A stretch of DNA of 10,992 nt from Christensenella sp. UBA767 (GCA_002297185.1 DBJV01000004.1:20355-31346), one strand, 5' to 3'. Positions 1-6,928 are shown, counted from the first letter of the stretch. Notes: generated by a model not told the origin, from the letters alone. Made by a program: numbers and translations.

Positions 1-18
1 AAACGGTGCTCTTTTTTT

Positions 19-109
19 GTGATATTCTCGCAAAGCGAGAGTGATATTTGCCTTTGGCAAGTGATATTTTTTGCTTTCGCAAAAAGTGATATTTGCGCCG
101 TAGGCGCAA
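19..109. repeat. Tandem GTGATATT-hairpin array (4 units)
   Basis: Four GTGATATT octamers start at 19, 41, 61 and 86. Each is followed by a different short perfect inverted repeat. The stems are CTCGC/GCGAG (27-31/35-39), TTGCC/GGCAA (48-52/56-60), TTTTTGC/GCAAAAA (68-74/79-85) and TTGCGCC/GGCGCAA (93-99/103-109), with loops of 3-4 nt. The octamer is constant while the stem sequence changes on both arms together, so pairing rather than sequence is kept. The array begins about 65 bases beyond the stop of the LUD gene, so it could form part of that gene's 3' end, but no function is proven. Similar arrays probably occur elsewhere in the genome; this is inference. Confidence 0.85.
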
Positions 110-158
110 GTTGCGGAATATTCCACATTTATTAATTATTAATTAATAATTATTAATT
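110..158. repeat. Palindromic AT-rich tail of the hairpin array
   Basis: Directly after the last hairpin there is a 10-bp palindrome GGAATATTCC (115-124). It is followed by an A/T-only block with a 20-bp perfect palindrome (133-152) and an 11-bp direct repeat AATTATTAATT at 134-144 and 148-158. The block reads as the distal end of the same intergenic element, or as a separate AT-rich spacer. No gene fits here. Confidence 0.6.
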
Positions 159-172
159 CAATAAAAAATCTT

Positions 173-778
173 TTAGTACCCTAAAACTTTGTCGATTATC
201 ACTACTTCATACGGGCAATTGGTGGGCTTGCGCCAAAGCACTACGAGACCTTTGCAAATGCGCTCGGGGCTACTGCAATTGTAGCATCTGTCGGCATTTA
301 CGGCGCAAGGCGTGTTTTTGTGCAAACGCTTTGCGTTCTTGGGTGCGGCAACGTTTCTCGCGCGCCACAATGCTGAATCAAAGTCGGGTGCAATCTTGTT
401 GCTACCGACGATAATATACACTTTCTCGTGTCCGTACAACTCCCCTGCCACTCTGTTGCAGTTGCCGTCGATATTGATAATCTCGCCCGTTTCGGCAATG
501 CCGTTTGCGCTTGTCAAAAACACGTCGGCAGTGAGCGATTCTTTCATAACTTCCGTCGGAGTTTTGCCGTCGGGATCGTCAAATCTATAAAGCACCTTGT
601 TATGCGTTTCGAGCATTTTTAGTATGCCCATCTCGTCAAGCGTAACCGAGCCGCCAAAGCCTACGCTTTTGCCGTCAATCGCGCCGTTGAGATACTCGTT
701 TGCCTCTTGCGCCGTGCCGAACACGGACACGGAAAAGCCGTTTCTTTCAAGATTTGATTTTATAGCGGAGTAATCCAT
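173..778 (-). CDS. LUD-domain protein (LutC/YkgG-like, DUF162)
   Basis: This 201-residue soluble protein belongs to the LUD family named after lactate-utilisation proteins LutB and LutC. Supporting motifs are the glycine-rich SVGFGGSVTLDEMG near residues 38-51, TADVFLTSANGIAETGEI at 83-100, the DGNCNRVA stretch at 104-111, and a C-terminal NADRCYNCSSPERICKG at 161-177. Cysteines 158, 165, 168 and 175 form a cluster typical of the clostridial stand-alone members and absent from LutC itself. The start ATG at 778 is preceded by GAGAGG with a 6-nt gap. There is no LutA or LutB neighbour, so a lactate oxidation role cannot be assumed; a redox or metal-binding function is possible. The family call is firm, the function is not known. 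Confidence 0.85.
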   Translation of the reverse strand: MDYSAIKSNLERNGFSVSVFGTAQEANEYLNGAIDGKSVGFGGSVTLDEMGILKMLETHNKVLYRFDDPDGKTPTEVMKESLTADVFLTSANGIAETGEIINIDGNCNRVAGELYGHEKVYIIVGSNKIAPDFDSALWRARNVAAPKNAKRLHKNTPCAVNADRCYNCSSPERICKGLVVLWRKPTNCPYEVVIIDKVLGY

Positions 779-805
779 ATATACCTCTCGTTTTCACTTA
801 TAGTA

Positions 806-828
806 AAGGCGCAAACACGTTGCGCCTT
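806..828 (-). terminator. Hairpin between the 853-2085 gene and the LUD gene
   Basis: A perfect 9-bp stem AAGGCGCAA/TTGCGCCTT with a 5-nt loop lies 24 bases past the stop of the Pro/Glu-rich protein gene and before the LUD start. Read on the minus strand it is followed only by TTTACTATAAG, a poor U-tract. It may therefore be a weak or partial terminator, or a processing or stabilising hairpin within a shared transcript. No separate promoter for the LUD gene was convincing. Confidence 0.4.
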
Positions 829-852
829 AAAAACTATTTCAAACAATCTCGA

Positions 853-2085
853 TTATTGCTCGCGGATGATATCCGTTTGTGCAAAGTTCTTGATTTCTCT
901 CATATGAGCATTTGCCTCTTCGAACGTGTTTTGCGGCGATCCCTTATGCACGTAGGTCTTGCGTTTAAGCACGAAGAAGAACTTTCCGTCCGCAGCCTCG
1001 ATAGTATAAGTACCGATAATTGCGTGAGACTTAAAGCGGTTGATTGCTCTTTTGCAATACTCTTTGGTGGAGTAGTTGGAACTTTCGTAGATATTGTTGC
1101 CGTTCGCGTCGTAGAGCGTGTAGAAGTACTCTTGCGTGCCGTCCTCTTTATCGACGTGTTCGATGACGTACTTGCCGTAAATGACGGATTCGTCAAAGCC
1201 TGCGACTTTTGCAGGAGCTTTACGCACGTTCTTGGGCGTTTTGAGTGCTGCAAACGGAGGAGCGACTTTCTTGATAACGACCTTCTTATCCTTGTTTGCG
1301 TTGAGTGCCTCGAGTTCTGCCTCTTTTGCCGCAAGTTTCTTTGCAAGAGCAGGAGACGGAGTGCCTTCGTAGTAGCAAGCGTCCTCGGGATCGTAATAAT
1401 AACCTTCGTACGTTCCGTCGTATTTGGACCAATCGTCGGGTTTCTTCTTGACGATTTTCTTCGTTGCAGGTTTGTCAACGCCTTTCTTAACAGGCTCTGC
1501 AACCTTTTCGGGAGCAGGTGTCGGCTCTTCCTTAACGGGTTCTTCTTTGACGGGTTCGGGTTCTTTCACAGGTTCCGGCTCAACGACAGGTTGCGGTTCG
1601 GGAATCGGTTCTTCCTTGACAGGTTCTTCTTTAACAGGCTCTTCCTTGACTTCCTCAACGACCGGAGCAGGTTCGACCACGGGTTCTTCAACCTTTTCGG
1701 GCGTAGGCTCGACAACTTCGTCAGCAGCGACTTGCTCGACGGGTTGCTCTTCCACGGGTGCTTGCTCTTCCTGAACAGGCTCTTGTACAGGTTCTTCCGC
1801 CACAGGCTCGACGTCCTTACCCTTCTTGCCGCGCATTGCGTCTTTGACTTGATTACGCAATCTTGCAAGTTTTTGGTTGAGGCGCAATTCTTCGCCCGTA
1901 ACGCCGTATTCGGAATAAAACTCGTTTTCTGCCTTATCTTCCTTTGCGTCGTTCTTTTCCTTAATCGCTTTCAAAATGCAAGTAACGAGAACGGCGACAA
2001 GCGCAATAAGCGCGATTACCAAAGCGACAATCACGATAAGCGCGTTAAATCCTTCGATAGGGCCGAGTTTAAGGTTATCAATCAT
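853..2085 (-). CDS. Membrane-anchored Pro/Glu-rich protein with tandem YegP-like (DUF1508) repeats
   Basis: This 410-residue protein has a clear modular layout. One hydrophobic segment at about 14-38 is followed by KAIKEK, suggesting an N-terminal anchor with the bulk of the protein in the cytoplasm. A charged helical stretch covers about 40-90. A low-complexity Pro/Glu/Val region with repeated EEPVK units covers about 93-200. An aromatic motif YDGTYEGYYYDPEDACYYEG sits at 222-241, then a Lys/Ala helix. Two related beta-rich repeats follow at about 304-355 and 358-405, sharing G-x-Y-x-I-E, aromatic-F-x-x-L and a Ser/Asn/Thr-rich link. They resemble the small DUF1508/YegP fold; this is judged by eye. 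The ATG at 2085 follows AAGGGGTGG. A longer opposite-strand frame is a composition artefact. Function is unknown; scaffolding through the Pro/Glu arm is a guess. Confidence 0.8.
   Translation of the reverse strand: MIDNLKLGPIEGFNALIVIVALVIALIALVAVLVTCILKAIKEKNDAKEDKAENEFYSEYGVTGEELRLNQKLARLRNQVKDAMRGKKGKDVEPVAEEPVQEPVQEEQAPVEEQPVEQVAADEVVEPTPEKVEEPVVEPAPVVEEVKEEPVKEEPVKEEPIPEPQPVVEPEPVKEPEPVKEEPVKEEPTPAPEKVAEPVKKGVDKPATKKIVKKKPDDWSKYDGTYEGYYYDPEDACYYEGTPSPALAKKLAAKEAELEALNANKDKKVVIKKVAPPFAALKTPKNVRKAPAKVAGFDESVIYGKYVIEHVDKEDGTQEYFYTLYDANGNNIYESSNYSTKEYCKRAINRFKSHAIIGTYTIEAADGKFFFVLKRKTYVHKGSPQNTFEEANAHMREIKNFAQTDIIREQ
1607..1651 (-). repeat. Three tandem 15-bp repeats encoding EEPVK-type units
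   Basis: Three consecutive 15-mers (1607-1621, 1622-1636, 1637-1651) differ at only a few positions, and related copies occur up to about 1810. They encode the repeated Lys-Glu-Glu-Pro-Val pentapeptide of the Pro/Glu arm. They are in frame, so slippage would lengthen or shorten the arm without a frameshift. Confidence 0.8.
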
Positions 2086-2272
2086 ACTTCCACCCCTTAT
2101 GAGAGTATTATAAACAAAAATATATTAACACACAAAAAGGTCAAGTGCAATACATTTTTGTTTTTTTTCGACACCGAGCGCAATCTAAGCGACAAAAATA
2201 GCGAAAAACGGCGATTTATGAGGCGATTTTTGCTCGTTCAATGGTTAGTTTATGCACATTTGCGCGCTATTA
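2086..2272. other. Intergenic gap between comEC and the Pro/Glu-rich gene
   Basis: This 187-bp gap is A/T-rich and holds no gene. It includes an 11-bp imperfect direct repeat GGCGATTT(A/T)TG at 2210-2220 and 2222-2232, plus the candidate promoter described separately. No convincing terminator for comEC was seen. In particular, there is no space or frame for a metallo-beta-lactamase domain continuing ComEC. Confidence 0.7.
2107..2135 (-). promoter_or_regulatory. Possible promoter of the Pro/Glu-rich protein gene
   Basis: On the minus strand a perfect TATAAT (2112 down to 2107) is preceded at 17 bp by TTGTGT (2135 to 2130), a weak -35 match. It would give a very short leader before the AAGGGG ribosome site at about 2094-2099. 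A better -35-like TTGACC at 2139-2144 sits 26 bp from the same -10, too far to pair with it. Confidence 0.4.
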
Positions 2273-3826
2273 TCATACGAAAGCGGCAACAATCATACTC
2301 ACGACAAGTCCGAAAGTAGCAGTCAAAGACAACGCTCTACCCCTTTGCACTTTGGTGAGAAACACGTATCTCGACGCAATAATGAGCATAATCACCGAGG
2401 TTATAAGTCCCACAAGTCCCATAACGGTATGCACCGTCGCAAAACGGAGCGAGCCTATTGCTCCGACGTAAAGACGGAATGGCAACAGCAGATATTTGAG
2501 TATCCAGACAAATCCGCCCCAACCCGTGATTACCGAAAGCGTGGTCAGTACGAGCATTGCCACGTACACCGCCATGATGTACGGCAAAATCAAGAAGTTG
2601 GACAAGAGGAACAACACGGGGACTTCGCCGAAGAAGTACGCCACGAACGGATAAGATGCAAGGTTAGTTGCGAAGGATATTGCGCAAACGCTTGCAAATT
2701 TCTTGCCGATATGGCGTTTTGGACTGATTTTCTCAACGATTTTATTTCCCGTCCTCTCAAAAGGTCTTGCAAACATAAATATGCCTGCGACGGATGCAAA
2801 CGACAGCAAAAATCCGATATCCGCAATCGCGCACGGTCTGAAAATCAATATGAGTATGGCAGCCAGCGACAGCGAGGACAAATCGTCCTTCTTCCGTCCA
2901 AACAAGGATGCGAACATACTCACGCCGCTCATAACCACCGCTCGCAATGACGATGCCGTAAACGAGCAAAGCATGGAATACAGAAAAGTCAACACAAGCA
3001 CCACTACGAAACTGATTTTGGGATTGACTTTCAACTTTTTGAGGACGAAATACAACGCCGCGGCAAGAGTTGACATGTGAAGTCCGCTGACCGCAAGCAC
3101 GTGCGCAAGACCGCTCGCCTTTATGTTGTCGTACAAATCTCCGTCTATACCGAACTTGTCGCCAAGCACCAGCGCCTGCGAAATGGACGCCGTGTAATCG
3201 TCGGTGTTTTCATACAAAATCCGCTTTATTCTCACCTGCAAATTATCGGGAAATTTCAGTTTTCCGTCGGACAATTTACTTATCGAATATACGGACGCAT
3301 TGTATCTTACGCCACTCGAAACATACGACGAATAAAACGTATCGAACCTCTCATGTTCACGATACCTTATCGTGCCTGTCATGGTAACAAAATCGCCCGG
3401 CGAGAAATCGATATCTTCGGCATCCATACCGCAACTTGCATATGCTGTGTATTTAATTTCGCCGCTATCTGTGGTAACGTTGTCGATATAAAAAGTCACT
3501 TTGCCGTTTTGATACAAAATTTCACTCGACACCTGCGCCGTGAACGTACCCGAATACGTCTTGATGTTTACGGAATTGTATTGCAAATTGGTTGCCGTCA
3601 TTGATATAAAGCCGACGAGAACTGCAATGGAAATATAACAAAATTTACGTGATTTCTTGACGGCAACGACCGTGATATTTGCGCCGATAATAACTATCAA
3701 AAGCGCGAGATACCACCACACGGACTGCGAATACAACGCCTCTGCAACAAGAATACCGAATATCAAAGCCACCGCGAAAAACACCAGCGGTCTATAATTG
3801 AATATGCGTTTCCCCTTGATAGTCAT
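2273..3826 (-). CDS. comEC: ComEC/Rec2-family DNA-uptake channel, short form without MBL domain
   Basis: ComEC forms the inner-membrane channel that passes single-stranded DNA into the cytoplasm during natural transformation. This 517-residue protein has N-terminal membrane segments, an extracytoplasmic OB-like/DUF4131 region at about 85-185, then the multi-helix Competence domain. The diagnostic GLAHVLAVSGLHMS is at 239-252 and IGFLLSFASVAGIF at 337-350. Full ComEC proteins such as the Bacillus one are about 770 residues because they end in a metallo-beta-lactamase domain. Here the frame stops soon after the last predicted membrane helix and a basic KVQRGR segment. The ATG at 3826 has AAGGG only 2 nt upstream, an unusually close spacing. 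No other competence gene is in view, so DNA uptake is uncertain. Confidence 0.92.
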   Translation of the reverse strand: MTIKGKRIFNYRPLVFFAVALIFGILVAEALYSQSVWWYLALLIVIIGANITVVAVKKSRKFCYISIAVLVGFISMTATNLQYNSVNIKTYSGTFTAQVSSEILYQNGKVTFYIDNVTTDSGEIKYTAYASCGMDAEDIDFSPGDFVTMTGTIRYREHERFDTFYSSYVSSGVRYNASVYSISKLSDGKLKFPDNLQVRIKRILYENTDDYTASISQALVLGDKFGIDGDLYDNIKASGLAHVLAVSGLHMSTLAAALYFVLKKLKVNPKISFVVVLVLTFLYSMLCSFTASSLRAVVMSGVSMFASLFGRKKDDLSSLSLAAILILIFRPCAIADIGFLLSFASVAGIFMFARPFERTGNKIVEKISPKRHIGKKFASVCAISFATNLASYPFVAYFFGEVPVLFLLSNFLILPYIMAVYVAMLVLTTLSVITGWGGFVWILKYLLLPFRLYVGAIGSLRFATVHTVMGLVGLITSVIMLIIASRYVFLTKVQRGRALSLTATFGLVVSMIVAAFV

Positions 3827-3841
3827 TGCCCTTTTCTTTGG

Positions 3842-3889
3842 TATATGTTTATCGCAATCGAGGTTTTACGCACTCGATTGCGACATATA
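3842..3889. other. Long hairpin between the DUF1667 gene and comEC
   Basis: A perfect 11-bp stem TCGCAATCGAG (3852-3862) / CTCGATTGCGA (3873-3883) with a 10-nt loop is extended by TATATG/CATATA (3842-3847 / 3884-3889) across a one-sided 4-nt bulge. It lies just after the DUF1667 stop and just before the comEC start. It has no U-tract on the minus strand, so it is not a textbook intrinsic terminator. It may separate the operon from comEC or fold in the comEC leader. Confidence 0.6.
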
Positions 3890-3918
3890 AAAGTTTTATT
3901 TGGATTTTTGACTTAATT

Positions 3919-4257
3919 TTATCTTCTGCCTGTAATAACTACGTCCGCACCCGTTCCGAGTACGTCTTTTGCCACGACGTCACCGATTTTCACGTCATCC
4001 GAACACGTAAGCGTGCCGATAAATTTCACTACATCGAATATCATTTCTTTGGGAACGGTGGTAGTGGTTTTGCAAGACGCAACGCCGCCACTTTGAAGTT
4101 TTACGAGCGTGGTTACGTTTCTTCTGGGGTGAGTGTATTCTTCCTTTCCGTACAACTCGCCTCTCTTGCAAGTGTTTCCCGTGACGGTCACAACACCGTC
4201 TTTTTCCTCTATCGTAAGCGGACAGCCCATCGGGCAATTTATGCAAATCGTATTCAT
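3919..4257 (-). CDS. DUF1667 family small cysteine protein, partner of the flavoproteins
   Basis: This 112-residue protein matches the DUF1667 (COG3862) family, which accompanies GlpA/GlpB-like flavoproteins in many anaerobes. Cysteines 5, 8, 12 and 30 form C-x2-C-x3-C-x17-C, within TICINCPMGCPLTIEE and GNTCKRGELYG. The spacing recalls the N-terminal 4Fe-4S motif of molybdopterin oxidoreductases, so an iron-sulfur electron-transfer role is likely but inferred. A middle segment (EYTHPRRNVTTLVKL) is the other conserved family block. The start ATG at 4257 overlaps the preceding gene's TGA by four bases (ATGA), and GAGGTTGGA within that gene supplies the ribosome site. Translation coupling suggests a fixed ratio with its flavoprotein partner. 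Confidence 0.9.
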   Translation of the reverse strand: MNTICINCPMGCPLTIEEKDGVVTVTGNTCKRGELYGKEEYTHPRRNVTTLVKLQSGGVASCKTTTTVPKEMIFDVVKFIGTLTCSDDVKIGDVVAKDVLGTGADVVITGRR

Positions 4258-5495
4258 TTTTCCAACCTCACTACAACGTCCGAATCTATCATAGATTTGT
4301 CAAGCACGATATTTCCCATTTCACCGGGAGCAAGCACCATGCACTTCTTTGAGATCAACACCTTGCCGCCGCATTCCGCAACGAGTTTGCAATTCTTATA
4401 CACGTCGCCGACTCTGAAGAAGATTTGCACCTTCCCATCGCCCTTTCCGACTTTTTGAGGTAGTGCGTATCTCACGCCGTCTTTGGCGATAACGTTATAT
4501 TGCTCCTCTGCTTTTTCCGTTTGATTGAGCGCGTATTTTGCGGCGTATTCGCCTGCGATTTCCGCCTCGTGCGAAACGTTATCCACAAGGTCGTGTACGT
4601 GCAACACGTTACCGCAAGAGAAGATACCCTCGCAAGACGTCATTCTATACTCATCCACAACTGCGCCATTGGTAATTCTGCTCATCTCGACATGCGTACC
4701 GTTGAGCAAATCGTTTTCGGGGATAAGACCAACGGACAACAAGAGCGTATCGCAATCGATATATTGCTCCTCTTCGAGTATAGGCTTTCTGTCCGCTCCC
4801 ACAGGTGCGTAATAAAGTCCCGTCATGCGCGGCTTGCCCACTATTCTCGTAATCGTGTGGCTGTATTTGATAGGAATATTATAGTCGTCAAGGCATTGAA
4901 CGATATTACGTTTAAGTCCGCTCGAATACGGCATAAGTTCCAGCACGAGTTTGACCTTTGCGCCTTCCGTCGTCATACGGCGTGCCATAATAAGTCCGAT
5001 ATCGCCACTACCCAAAATCACGACTTCCTTGCCTACGAGATAGCCGTCAAGGTTGCAAATCTTTTGCGCCATACCTGCGGCATAAACGCCTGCAGGACGA
5101 GTTCCCGGGAGTGCGATTGCGCCTGCGGTGCGTTCCCTACAACCCATTGCAAGCACGATTGCGCCTGCCTGTATTTTGCAAAAACCTGCCGTCGGTGACA
5201 ATACGCTTACGACCTTGTTTTCGTCAAGGGACAAAACCATGCTCTCGAGCATAACGGTGATGTCCTCTTTTTCAACCATTTCCTTAAAGCGGTTGGCGTA
5301 TTCGGGGCCTGTCATCTCCTCGCCGAAGTAATGAAGTCCAAAACCTTGGTGAATGCATTGATTGAGAATGCCGCCCAATCTCACGTCTCTTTCAAGGATG
5401 AGAGTGCTTGCGCCTTGCTTTCTTGCCGCGAGTGCCGCCGCCATACCTGCAGGACCGCCGCCTATGATAACAACGTCAAATTTGAGTGTGTTCAT
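4254..5495 (-). CDS. FAD/NAD(P)-dependent oxidoreductase, GlpB/HcnB-like subunit
   Basis: This 413-residue flavoprotein has the two-dinucleotide-fold pyridine nucleotide-disulfide oxidoreductase layout. An FAD motif GGGPAG is at 12-17 and a second nucleotide motif GSGDIG at 162-167. Conserved stretches are LGGILNQCIHQGFGLHYFGE at 40-59 and GCRERTAGAIALPGTRPAGV at 118-137; the latter family signature is shared with subunits of anaerobic glycerol-3-phosphate dehydrogenase-like and HcnB-like enzymes. It probably relays electrons between the GlpA-like subunit and a carrier, with NAD(H) use possible. The start at 5495 is preferred over an in-frame ATG at 5519 because AAGGAGGTGAG lies just upstream and the ATG overlaps the previous stop as TAATG. 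The exact substrate is not determined. Confidence 0.9.
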   Translation of the reverse strand: MNTLKFDVVIIGGGPAGMAAALAARKQGASTLILERDVRLGGILNQCIHQGFGLHYFGEEMTGPEYANRFKEMVEKEDITVMLESMVLSLDENKVVSVLSPTAGFCKIQAGAIVLAMGCRERTAGAIALPGTRPAGVYAAGMAQKICNLDGYLVGKEVVILGSGDIGLIMARRMTTEGAKVKLVLELMPYSSGLKRNIVQCLDDYNIPIKYSHTITRIVGKPRMTGLYYAPVGADRKPILEEEQYIDCDTLLLSVGLIPENDLLNGTHVEMSRITNGAVVDEYRMTSCEGIFSCGNVLHVHDLVDNVSHEAEIAGEYAAKYALNQTEKAEEQYNVIAKDGVRYALPQKVGKGDGKVQIFFRVGDVYKNCKLVAECGGKVLISKKCMVLAPGEMGNIVLDKSMIDSDVVVRLEK

Positions 5496-6928
5496 TATCT
5501 CACCTCCTTGACTTTGCATACCGCAATGTTGGAATCCTCTCCGCCGCCCTTTCTGACCTTGTCGAGAGGCATATTAAGTTCTCTTGCAATGATTTCCATA
5601 ACTCTCGGACCGCAGAAACCGCCTTGGCATCTTCCCATACCTGCGCGCGTGCGACGTTTTACCGCGTCCACCGTAGTAGCAGGCACGGGCGAGTGTATAG
5701 CCTCGACTATCTCCGCCTCCGTGACCTTTTCGCAGCGGCACACTATTCTGCCCCATGCTGCGTCTTTCTCAATAAGCGTATTGAGCGTCTTTTCGTCAAG
5801 TTCCGTAAGTCTGTTGTGTTTTGCAACCTCTCTTACGTAGTTCTCCTTAATAGTCGCTCCCGACTTATTAGCAATAAGTTCGTCTATATATTCTGCAATA
5901 GCAGGAGCGGACGTAAGTCCCGGCGAGCAAATGCCGATTGCCATAAAGAAGTTGTCCTTTACCTTGGATTCGCCAATCACAAAATCGTGACCTATAATCG
6001 TACGCAATCCCGAATATACTCTTATGCATTTATTGAAAGCAGGAGTCTTGTATGAAATAGGCACGCTCTTTCTCAGCGTATCGAGCGAATCGAGCGAGGA
6101 TGCCGTATCGTCGTCATCCGTCGTGTCTATAGCGGTAGGTCCGTATATAACGTTTCCGTCTGCGGTAGGCGGTACAAGCACGCCTTTGCCGAGTGCGCTC
6201 GGAAGTTGGAATATAACGGTATGCACGTTCTTTCTTTCCGTATTGTCGAGTACGAAATAATCGCCCCTTCTATAAGTCGTATCGTAATGTTCCGCACCTG
6301 CTTGGTCGTTCACCGCCTCTCCGTGTGCGCCTGCGCAATTGACTACGTATTTTGCGGTAAAGTCGCCTTTGTTGGTCTTTACCACGTATTCGCCGTTTAC
6401 GCTCTCTATTGCTTGGCTTTCGCATTCGAGCAAAACCTCCGCGCCGTTAAGCACCGCTCTGTCCGCATACGCAATGCAAAGTTGATAAGGTGATACGATG
6501 CCTGCCGTCGGCGCATAAAGACAAAACTCTATATCGTCCGCAACGTTCGGCTCGAGCGCAACCGTCTTTTCTCTGTTCCATATCTCTACGGGAACGCCGT
6601 TTGCCTCCGCTTTCTCTTTGAGGATTTCAAGCCCTTCGAGTTGGTCTTGGCGTGCAACGACGATAGATGCGCATCTGTGATGCGGCACGTCGAGTTCTTT
6701 TGCGTCCTGCCACATAAGCTCGTTTCCGCGCACGTTGAATTTTGCTTTGAGGGTATTCGGCTCGCAGTCATAACCTGCGTGAACGATTCCGCTGTTTGCT
6801 CTTGTAGAAAAAGAGGCGACGTCGTCGCACTTTTCGATAAGCAGAACTTTGAGGTTGCGCCTTGCAAGCCTGTCAAGAACTGCCGTGCCGACGATACCGC
6901 CGCCTATTACGATACAATCGTATTTCAT
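5495..6928 (-). CDS. FAD-dependent oxidoreductase with BFD-type 2Fe-2S domain, GlpA-like subunit
   Basis: This 477-residue protein is a DAO-fold flavoprotein similar to anaerobic glycerol-3-phosphate dehydrogenase subunit A (and to the L-2-hydroxyglutarate oxidase group). The FAD site GGGIVG is at 9-14, the adenine-ribose-binding acidic residue is E32, and the DAO motif STRANSGIVHAGYD is at 41-54. At the C-terminus, C397, C399, C434 and C439 (CRCE and GRCQGGFCG) form the BFD-like 2Fe-2S ligand set. It is the first gene of the operon, starting at 6928 behind AGAGGA. It probably oxidises a hydroxy-compound such as glycerol 3-phosphate and passes electrons to the next two products. No glpK or glycerol facilitator is in view, so the substrate remains inferred. 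Confidence 0.9.
   Translation of the reverse strand: MKYDCIVIGGGIVGTAVLDRLARRNLKVLLIEKCDDVASFSTRANSGIVHAGYDCEPNTLKAKFNVRGNELMWQDAKELDVPHHRCASIVVARQDQLEGLEILKEKAEANGVPVEIWNREKTVALEPNVADDIEFCLYAPTAGIVSPYQLCIAYADRAVLNGAEVLLECESQAIESVNGEYVVKTNKGDFTAKYVVNCAGAHGEAVNDQAGAEHYDTTYRRGDYFVLDNTERKNVHTVIFQLPSALGKGVLVPPTADGNVIYGPTAIDTTDDDDTASSLDSLDTLRKSVPISYKTPAFNKCIRVYSGLRTIIGHDFVIGESKVKDNFFMAIGICSPGLTSAPAIAEYIDELIANKSGATIKENYVREVAKHNRLTELDEKTLNTLIEKDAAWGRIVCRCEKVTEAEIVEAIHSPVPATTVDAVKRRTRAGMGRCQGGFCGPRVMEIIARELNMPLDKVRKGGGEDSNIAVCKVKEVR
5499..5509 (-). promoter_or_regulatory. Strong ribosome binding site deciding the start at 5495
   Basis: AAGGAGGTGAG on the minus strand is a near-perfect anti-16S match ending 3 nt before the ATG at 5495. 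It lies inside the last codons of the upstream flavoprotein gene and rules against the ATG at 5519, which would place the site inside the coding region. Confidence 0.85.

Noticed and set aside
19..109. CRISPR array
   Set aside because: The constant unit is only 8-9 bases, the variable parts are themselves palindromic, and no cas gene is present.
2139..2144. TTGACC as the -35 box for the Pro/Glu-rich protein gene
   Set aside because: It is 26 bp from the only good TATAAT; no acceptable -10 lies at 16-18 bp.
820..2319. A 499-codon open frame on the plus strand, longer than the minus-strand gene it overlaps
   Set aside because: Its product is rich in Phe, Leu, Arg and Cys with no family resemblance, and is the antisense of a Pro/Glu/Lys-rich low-complexity gene. 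The minus frame has a membrane helix, recognisable domains and a ribosome site.
2252..2950. A 232-codon plus-strand frame opposite comEC
   Set aside because: Its composition (His, Arg, Gln, Cys rich) is that of an antisense frame, and ComEC motifs in the minus frame are unambiguous.
5496..5519. Upstream ATG at 5519 adding eight residues to the GlpB-like protein
   Set aside because: A near-perfect ribosome site at 5499-5509 points to the ATG at 5495, which begins directly before the FAD-binding fold.
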